Origin: Thunnus maccoyii
Lineage: Eukaryota > Chordata > Actinopteri > Scombriformes > Scombridae
Length of the DNA: 64,000 nt
Direction of reading: 5' to 3'
NCBI RefSeq assembly: GCF_910596095.1
Contig: NC_056548.1
Span: forward strand, 4,489,151 to 4,553,150
Within the stretch, counting starts at the first letter, position 1, and every line of letters begins with the position of its first letter. A program made the translations under genes and the position numbers. Below are positions 57,225-64,000 of this stretch, in pieces. Below the pieces are notes generated by a model. That model saw only the letters and a list, made by a program, of their open reading frames with translations, had not been told where the DNA came from and made no database searches.

Positions 57225-58560
57225 AACCTGCTCCGGAGCAGGTTAGCTGTTAGCATGGTGATGTACCCTGTTAAGAAGTGAACCACCGTTCTAGGATTGA
57301 AAACCCAGAGTTAAACCTGAAGTTAACTCGCTAACCCCAAATCCTCCTTCATAGTACAGGCCTCTGGGCTACTATTAACTTTTCTGATCACGTGAATTCT
57401 GTTAAAACCAAGTCTGTTATTTACTGGTTTCAGTTCCTAAATCTGATCTTTTGACAGACATGTAGATAAAAGAGAAGCAGACAGGGTGGACAGAGGTTTA
57501 TTTAATAAGCTTTGACACAACTGTGATTAGGATTGTGCACAAGAGGCTGCTAATGAGTTAGCCTAAATGTCAATGAATGGCGATGTACCCCGTTAAGACG
57601 TGAACCACCGTTGAAAACCTGAAAACTGAAAGTTAAACCTGAAGTTAACTCGCTAACCCCAAATCCTGCTTCGTAGTACAGGCCTCTGGACTATTCATGA
57701 ACTTTTCTGATCACATGAATTCCGTTAAAACCAAGTCTGTTATTTACTGATTTCAGTTCCTCAATCTGATCTTTTGACAGAAATGTAGATAAAAGAGAAG
57801 CAGACGGGGTGGACAGAGGTTTTTTATGAGCTTTGACACAACTGTGATTAGGATTGTGCACAAGAGGCTGCCAATGAGTTAGCCTAAGTGTCACTGATTT
57901 CCTTTTAAGTGTTGTTGTCATTTCAGGAAAGGTAAACTAGATTTTCTTTTTTAAATCTTGCTTGCCAAAATTTTTTTCAAAGTTTCCTTTTACATTTTAT
58001 GTAAAAAGAAAAACACATGCTGTATTTCAGTGCTTCTGTCACTGTAATTTTATCTTCCGATCTCCTGATTTATCTTTTCATCACAACGCAGTGGAATTGC
58101 TACGAAGCTAAGCTATGCATGGATAGGTGATAGGTGTTTTTGTCCCTATAGCTTAAAGATCAACACAAACATCGTATACATTGGTTTTATATGTTGTTAA
58201 AGTTTTATGTACATTTCTAAACAATTAAGTTCTTTTTTAAGTCTTTATGGTTGAGGGAAATATGACATGATGCTTCAGGATGTTTTTCAGTTTTTAAGGA
58301 CTTAACAGTAAAATTTGTCATTTCAGGAGAGGTAAACTAAATTTTCTTTTTAAATCTTGCTTGCCAAAATTTTTCTCAAAGAATTCTTTTACATTTTATG
58401 TAAAAAGAAAAACACATGCTGTATTTCAGGGCTTCTGTCACTGCAGGTTTATCCTGATTTATCTTCTCATCACAATGCATATGTGTATTTTTTAAGTGTT
58501 ATATGCTGTATTTTTCTTTGGTGATTTGTTGTTGTTGTTGTTGTTACTTGTTTCTTTTTG
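57225..58560 (+). pseudogene. Relic copies of the gene A 3' flank (lost partner of gene C)
   Basis: Three pieces match the sequence after gene A in the same orientation: 57375-57577 and 57691-58313 (both begin ACTTTTCTGATCAC, as at 38510) and 58314-58540 (begins within TTTCAGGAGAGGTAAACTAA). Shared blocks include AAACCAAGTCTGTTATTTAC, GATTAGGATTGTGCA and ACATTTTATGTAAAAAGAAA. Two of the pieces are preceded by a shared segment (57255-57368 and 57588-57690, with GAAGTTAACTCGCTAACCCC). No gene A coding exon is found here. Confidence 0.75.
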
Positions 58561-58825
58561 TACTTAAATTCATGAATTACACTGATTGGCCTGATTGGCT
58601 GGCACCAGCAACGCCTGTGTCAAGAGGTGATGGGATCCTCCTCCTATATACTGGGCTGACATGGCGTCAGTTGTCATTCAAAAACCTCTTCTTGCTTCTC
58701 ACAGAAGCCTGTCGACGACTGTGCTATCAGGTGCTAACCTAAACTGTCGACGGACTCAAGTGCACAACTCGGTCACAGGGCGCTTTGTTCCCAGCTGAGG
58801 AGAACGTATCGCTGGAGTGAACGTT
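58561..58825. other. Short spacer with DIRS-flank-like fragment
   Basis: GATTGGCTGGCACCAGCAACGC resembles the DIRS inverted-repeat block at 43166-43190, and GAGGAGAACGTATCGCTGG matches 44940-44960 beside gene B. The block therefore echoes the region between genes A and B. Confidence 0.5.
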
Positions 58826-61800
58826 TCATTTCACCAGAACTCTGGAGAAAAAAGGGCGAGCATTGACAACGTTGGTTTCTTTCAAAGCGTCTGACAGAAT
58901 TACTTTGACGGTTCTCCTGTCGGCTTTGGTGAGGTTAGTCTTGAGCTTGAGCAGAGCCGAAACGTGTTTTTCACTGTGGATGAAAGAATGAAACATTAGA
59001 AATTAACTATTTTAATCCAGGACAACATTAATCTAATTATTAGAAGATTACTATAACAATAAAGTAGATTATGGTGTGGAAGTACACAACATATTCCTAC
59101 TCCTGCAAATACTTGCTGATAGTTAGATGAGAAGATTGATACTATTCTCATGTCTTCATGCTAAATATGAAACTATAGCCAGTAGACAGTTATCTTGGTT
59201 TAGCAAACAGACTGTAAACATGGGGAAACAGCCAACCTGGCTAAAGACAAGACAGTTTACTGTCACAATTTGGAAAAATTTGGAAGTAAACCTCATCATC
59301 TGTAAACTGTTGACTCTCACTGGGAACATTACTGACTACATCTACAGACTGTCGTAACAAGCTTTCATTTAACAGCAGCACTTGTCATCTGTCATCAACA
59401 TCATCCCGCTGCCAGGAAACATCTGAACTCGTGAGAAGTTTTAGCTCAATTCACTTCCTGCTTCCTGTCAGCTCTTACTGAAAATATGTTTGTTAATGTT
59501 CACCCTAATGTCAAGTAAACCATGTTTAATGATTCTGTCTTTATTAGGTCAATCACAGCTAAATAAGGACAGCTGCACATTTGCTTTTGCTAATAATAAT
59601 AATGAAATGATTACCTGAGGTCAGGATAATCAGTTCCCAGTGATACTACTTGCATCTGTATGGCAGGGAGGTCTTGGAGTTTCAGCACTTCTGCAATCTT
59701 GCTCAGGATTTCCTTCAACCAGTCCTCCTTTGATCCCTGTGAAGTAATTAAGTTTAGTTTTCAAGTTTACTTCAACAGTAATATACAAGCCACGTGTTTT
59801 AGGGAGGATTTTCTTTATTGTTAATTGTTTTTAAAGTGGATTTTCCCAGGAACTCGTTAACACTTAGTTCAGTGATGTATTTTTTCCTTGGAATTTCTGG
59901 TGTTGAACATAACATGCTGCAATAAAAAATAATGTTTTGTTAAAATCTAAAACTTTTAGATTTTGTGCTTGAGTCTCACCATTTTCACGAATAAATTGTG
60001 CAAACTCTCCGCGTTGTCTTTCACAGTCATGTAGGCCTTCTCCTGACGCTCCTTGTCCTTCAGTTTGACTTCCCCTCTCAGGAGCCTCTTCACATATTCT
60101 GCTGTCACTTCCTGGTGAAGCTGGCCCATCAGATCCTGCAATCAAATCAGTAATCAGGATAAAAAACAACATTATTTTAGCTTCAAATTAAACTATTTTG
60201 TGCTCGTTGTTTGAAGAACCGCTTGATTTGCCAGATAATTTGTGAAACTACACCAGTCATTTCCTGTGTTTTACTCCCTTTACTACATAAATTATGAATA
60301 TTTCACATATTACTAATTGTTTTGCAAACCATACTGTAATATGCATTTTTCCTAACATCCAGGCAGCCATTGGGTTTCACTAACCTCTGTACAGTTTGAA
60401 AATCTTTGGCAGACTCTTGAATCTTGTTTGAGATGTTTAATCCATCAAAGTTAACTTACATTTTTGTGTTCTTGTAATTGATTTTCATACTGTATGTAAA
60501 TGTAAAATCTCTCTGAATGTAAATTAATGGAAACCAATGGCCACCTGAAAGGTAAAATATATTCAAAACATTTAAACTGCAGTCCGCTTTGGAAAATGGT
60601 CTGTAGTAATGTAAAGTTATCATGATTTAACATGTAGTTAGAGGTGCAGTGCGTAGGATTTAGTGGCATCTAGTGGTGACGTTGCAGATTGCAACCAACT
60701 GAATACCCTTCCCCCTCCCCTTCCAAGCGTAGAACCTACGGTGGCCACAAAACTCACGAAAAATGCTAAAGGTCCTCTCTAGAGCCAGTGTTTGGTTTGT
60801 CCGTTCTGGGCTACTGTAGAAATGAAACATGGGGTTGCAACATGATGGCGTCATGATGGAGGACCCACTCCCATTTGTAGATATAAAGGGCTCATTCTAA
60901 GGTAACACAAACACAATGATTCTTATTTTCAAGTAATCATACAGTAATTAAAACATACTTATGCATATTATATTCCATTTCTGCCAAGTCTGTTCTGCTA
61001 GATGCCACTAAATTCTACACACTGCACCTTTAAGGAGCTAAAACTTGAGAAAAAAAAACAAAACTGTGGCTTGTTCTTAATTTGAATTGAAGAGTGTGTG
61101 TCATGGTTTCTTCAGTTTACCTGGTGACATGATTCAGCTGCACCTTGAAGATCCTGAATCTGTTGTTCAATGCTGACCAGCAGATTCTCAAACGTGAATG
61201 AGTTATTCAACCAGTCACTGGTTCCCAGCTTGCGGTACAGTGGCTGTGTGAGATACAAATATAATCCATGAGACAGTGAAATATTTTATCTCTAACTTTT
61301 ACCACAAACAGATCGTCCACAGTGGCTCAGAATTTGTGGTAAAAATTCATCGATGAGCACATTTTATGAATTGTTGTGTCCAAATAGTAACTAAAATTTA
61401 GCAAATCCCTGTGGATGTGGTTGTTCCGAGAGCTCAAATAAAAATTAAGGGAGACCATCTGCTGAATTAAATAAAAAAACTTAACAAGACTCACCTTTAT
61501 TTCTTATTTTCTTCTTTTGTTAATTGATGTTTTGCTTTTTTGTTTATGTTATTTCTGTTTTGTAAATTCAATTTTCTTGCCCTTTGTTACAATGAATATC
61601 TCACTGAAGCTAAAATTATGCTACCAAGACAGTTTCTTTGATAGAAAAACAAAGAAAACAAATGAAAATAATTGTTTGGTGCAAGAATACATAAAAAAAA
61701 GTTAAATGTCTAAATTGTTGTCTAAGTGTAGGTATTTATAATTGATGCCGTTCTTAGAGAAATAATATAATATCAGGGCAACAGGAGAATAAGTTTAGTT

Positions 61801-63474
61801 TGAGGAAGAAAGCAGTCAGTAAAAATATGTTTAGTTTGTCAGTTTTAGCTGATTTCCTGATTCTGTGGCTTGTTAAACACTTGTTAAACAAAAGTGTGTC
61901 AGTGTGGTTCATTGATGTGTTTTGATAGTTTTTGGACAACAATGAGGGTAAATTACACAGAGGACTAAGATATATCAGACTGTGGATACACAAATCTTTT
62001 CATGGGATTAGTGGACTATAAGAAAAATATAGAACATGACCAGCCTTTAAATCGCTTGTAAATAAACTTACCTTGAGGACCTCATGTACAGGGCTTAGTA
62101 AATACATGTGAGCAGATTGTTTCATGTCCATCAGAACAGACAAACAGCTTTCCCGAACATCCTCTGGGAACAGATCACTCTTCTTAATGAGGAAGTCCCT
62201 GCAGACAGACCACAGGAAAACCCTCAAATTAGCTGATGTTCAAGGACAGGTTCGCAATTTTTCAAGGCTGTCTGAAAACAGTCAGGAGCCCAAATGAACA
62301 TTGAAACATGTTTTTCTTGCTGTAATCATTCCTCCTGTTCATACTGACCATTAGAAGATCCCTTCATAATGCACTTACAATGTAAGTGATGGGGGACAAA
62401 ATCCAGAGTCCTCCTTCTGTGCAAAAATGTATTTAAAAGTTTATCTGAAGCTAATATTAAGCTTCAGCATCCAAATGAGTCAAATCAAGTAGATATCTTT
62501 CAACGTTACAGTCTTTTTAGTGCTAAAGTTCCTCTTTTTGTTACTATACTTCCACCGCAGCTCAACAGGGAAACACAAAGAGGGAATTTGATGCCAAAAT
62601 GACTGTGTGGACACACTGTGGATTTTGGCCTCCATCACTTACACTGAAAGCACATTTGAAGGATCTTCCTTATTTTTTTTGATATGGACAATGCAATTCT
62701 ACATAGTTCCAATACAGAGCATGAAACTGATGTGCTGCACATCAGAGAGTTTATAGCTATTGCTAATATACAGTTTTTATCATCATAAAACCACAGTACA
62801 CCACAGATATGGAAGTACAATAAATGGTTAATAGCCGGTATGAACAGGAGGAATGATTACAGCGAGGAAAACCTCTTTCACTGTTCATATGGACACCTGA
62901 CTGCAGTTTTAAGACAGACTTGAAAAAAAAGTGAACCTGTCCTTTAAACTGTGAGTTTGTATAAATGTCAGAAAAGTACCTGAAATGTTCAATACAGCTG
63001 AGTATGGCCTTGATGAACGGCTTGCTGTTCGGTTTGCTTCGCTTCATGATGTCGTCTTGGAAGATCCTGAACCTGCAGGAGTTTGTATTTGAAGTGTTGA
63101 TATCATTAAGAATAGAACTAATTGCATTTATAAATGACAATATTTAGAAACAAGTAATCAGTCTTGTTACCTTTGTAGTAAATCTTTCAGTTGGTACGTT
63201 AAATCCTGGGCCTTGCTTTGGTCTCCCACAACTTTTACAGTTGTAGTCACAATACCATTGATGGGCTAAAGACAGATAGAGGACACGAATGAATTACTGC
63301 ATTTAAAAATGATAATTGATTTAACATTATGTTGTGTTGATAATACTGTACCGGAATGAGATCGTAGGCCACAGGACTGACAAAGCAGCCGTCCTTTCTT
63401 GACGGCTCCTCTCCGTCATCCCACTTTTGCTTTGCTTCCTCCAGGACGTGGTCGATGCAAGTCGTCAGCTCACT
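58826..63474 (-). CDS. Gene C: TNFAIP2-like Sec6-superfamily protein, 5' part outside window
   Basis: A tandem copy of gene B. Nine exons on the minus strand: 63474-63352, 63265-63171, 63072-62980, 62198-62072, 61243-61121, 60135-59980, 59736-59615, 58973-58826 are the eight visible from the first to the last (123, 95, 93, 127, 123, 156, 122, 148 nt). Sizes and phases equal those of gene B except the fifth, which has one extra codon (NNSFTF against NKSVF). All borders are GT-AG and the frame is open, so this part looks functional. It covers about 330 residues of the C-terminal Sec6-type rod and ends FFSRVLVK. The N-terminal exons should lie within a few kb to the right. Function as for gene B; near identity suggests recent duplication and possible gene conversion. 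Confidence 0.9.
59105..59345. mobile_element. Repeat family E copy in gene C last intron
   Basis: GTTAGATGAGAAGATTGATAC, CATGCTAAATATGAAACTAT, 'GTAAACATGGGGAAACAGCC': family E. The gene B last intron also has a family E element, but in the other orientation and showing other blocks. Confidence 0.7.
60640..61035. mobile_element. Repeat family G MITE in gene C intron, uninterrupted
   Basis: Left GAGGTGCAGTGCGTAGGATT, right CTACACACTGCACCTTTAA. It sits in the intron equivalent to the one holding 46845-47822 of gene B but without the nested insertion. Confidence 0.85.
61268..62071. other. Gene C intron, no other feature recognised
   Basis: Longer than the matching gene B intron (48029-48237, about 210 bases), so roughly 600 bases of AT-rich DNA were inserted here or lost in B. 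Confidence 0.55.
62243..62946. mobile_element. MITE family A copy in gene C intron with a private 165-base insertion
   Basis: Left AAGGACAGGTTCGCAATTTTT, right GTGAACCTGTCCTTTAA. It occupies the same intron as the copy at 48435-49012. Between GGATCTT (62667) and TTAATAGCC (62829) it has about 165 extra bases absent from gene B. Confidence 0.85.
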
Positions 63475-63639
63475 CTGGATGTACAAAAAACAACATGCAG
63501 CTGTTACTTTTAACACACATAACACTCTACTACTCTACTCTACTTTTTTGTTTAAGGCATGAATTTCTATGATTCTACCAGGGTGGCACTAGCGAAAATG
63601 TCATCAGGTCAATCAAATTAAAATTGATTATTGTGCAAA

Positions 63640-64000
63640 GGGTATACAAATGTGGCCTGTTGCTGGAGCTCGAGATTAGATCATCTAAAATCATCCAGAA
63701 AGCAACAAGTATTATAGTTTAATCTGGGCTTGTTCTAGCAAGTGAATGTTCTCTGTTGCCATCAGGGCGTCGTTATGTTTTACCTGCTTGTAAAACTAAC
63801 CGCTATTTTAAATTGTTCATTCCTTCTGCAATTGTCATTGTTGGTAGATGATCTTTTTTATTGTGTCTGTTAAGCTTATTTATTTATTTATTTATGGATT
63901 CCACATACAGCTCCTTTGTGTTTTTTACTCCTTTTGTGTTGTATATTGCATTATTTATTTCTATGTTATTGTGTTGTGTTAACCACAAGCTGCTCCAAAC
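63640..64000 (+). mobile_element. LINE 3' fragment in gene C intron
   Basis: The frame at 63757-63835 reads LPSGRRYVLPACKTNRYF then LFIPSAI, the C-terminal signature of L2/Rex-type LINE ORF2. The fragment matches 49640-50100 of gene B, where this segment is missing. It runs off the right edge. Confidence 0.75.

Noticed and set aside
1-64000. CRISPR arrays, phage or bacterial defence modules, tRNA or rRNA genes
   Set aside because: No spaced direct repeats, no bacterial-type gene packing and no intact tRNA cloverleaf; the tRNA-like boxes found belong to SINEs.

Overview
The window reads as nuclear DNA of a ray-finned fish, most likely a spiny-rayed (percomorph) teleost. It holds large intron-split genes with conserved vertebrate proteins, long AT-rich introns, very long (GT)n tracts, and a dense set of short interspersed elements of the kind found throughout percomorph genomes. 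No operon-like packing, CRISPR array or phage module is present.

Layout. (1) 532-8915, minus strand: eif5, from a non-coding first exon down to its ninth coding exon; the last coding exon lies beyond the left edge. (2) 9889-15424, plus strand: vps29, complete in five coding exons, one of them a 12-base microexon. (3) 18121-21296, minus strand: fam216a, tail-to-tail with vps29. (4) 21.3-29.9 kb: gene-free, repeat-filled. (5) 30168-38440, plus strand: gene A, a Sec6/EXOC3-superfamily protein of the TNFAIP2/EXOC3L4 kind, behind a compact promoter with a TATA box, a kappa-B-like site and an IRF/ISRE-like site. (6) 38.4-44.9 kb: the gene A tail, repeats and a broken DIRS-type retroelement with tyrosine-recombinase motifs. 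(7) 44970-55511, minus strand: gene B, a second TNFAIP2-like gene, complete in 12 exons. (8) 55.5-58.8 kb: relic copies of the gene A 3' flank. (9) 58826-63474, minus strand: gene C, a close tandem copy of gene B, with its 5' exons beyond the right edge.

How the parts relate. EIF5 with TNFAIP2 and EXOC3L4 is a neighbourhood known from human chromosome 14q32, while VPS29 with FAM216A is known from human 12q24. Here the two sets are interleaved, with vps29-fam216a sitting between eif5 and the TNFAIP2-like cluster. The cluster itself looks like a duplicated tail-to-tail pair: A(+)/B(-), then a lost A' (only its 3' flank remains)/C(-). Transposable elements shared or not shared between the B and C introns give a relative clock for the duplication.

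I found no unprecedented system. The best leads are the vps29 microexon followed by a (GT)n tract just upstream of the next acceptor, the immune-type promoter and odd C-terminus of gene A, the duplication history of the TNFAIP2-like cluster, and tandem splice acceptors in fam216a that would switch the reading frame of its tail.
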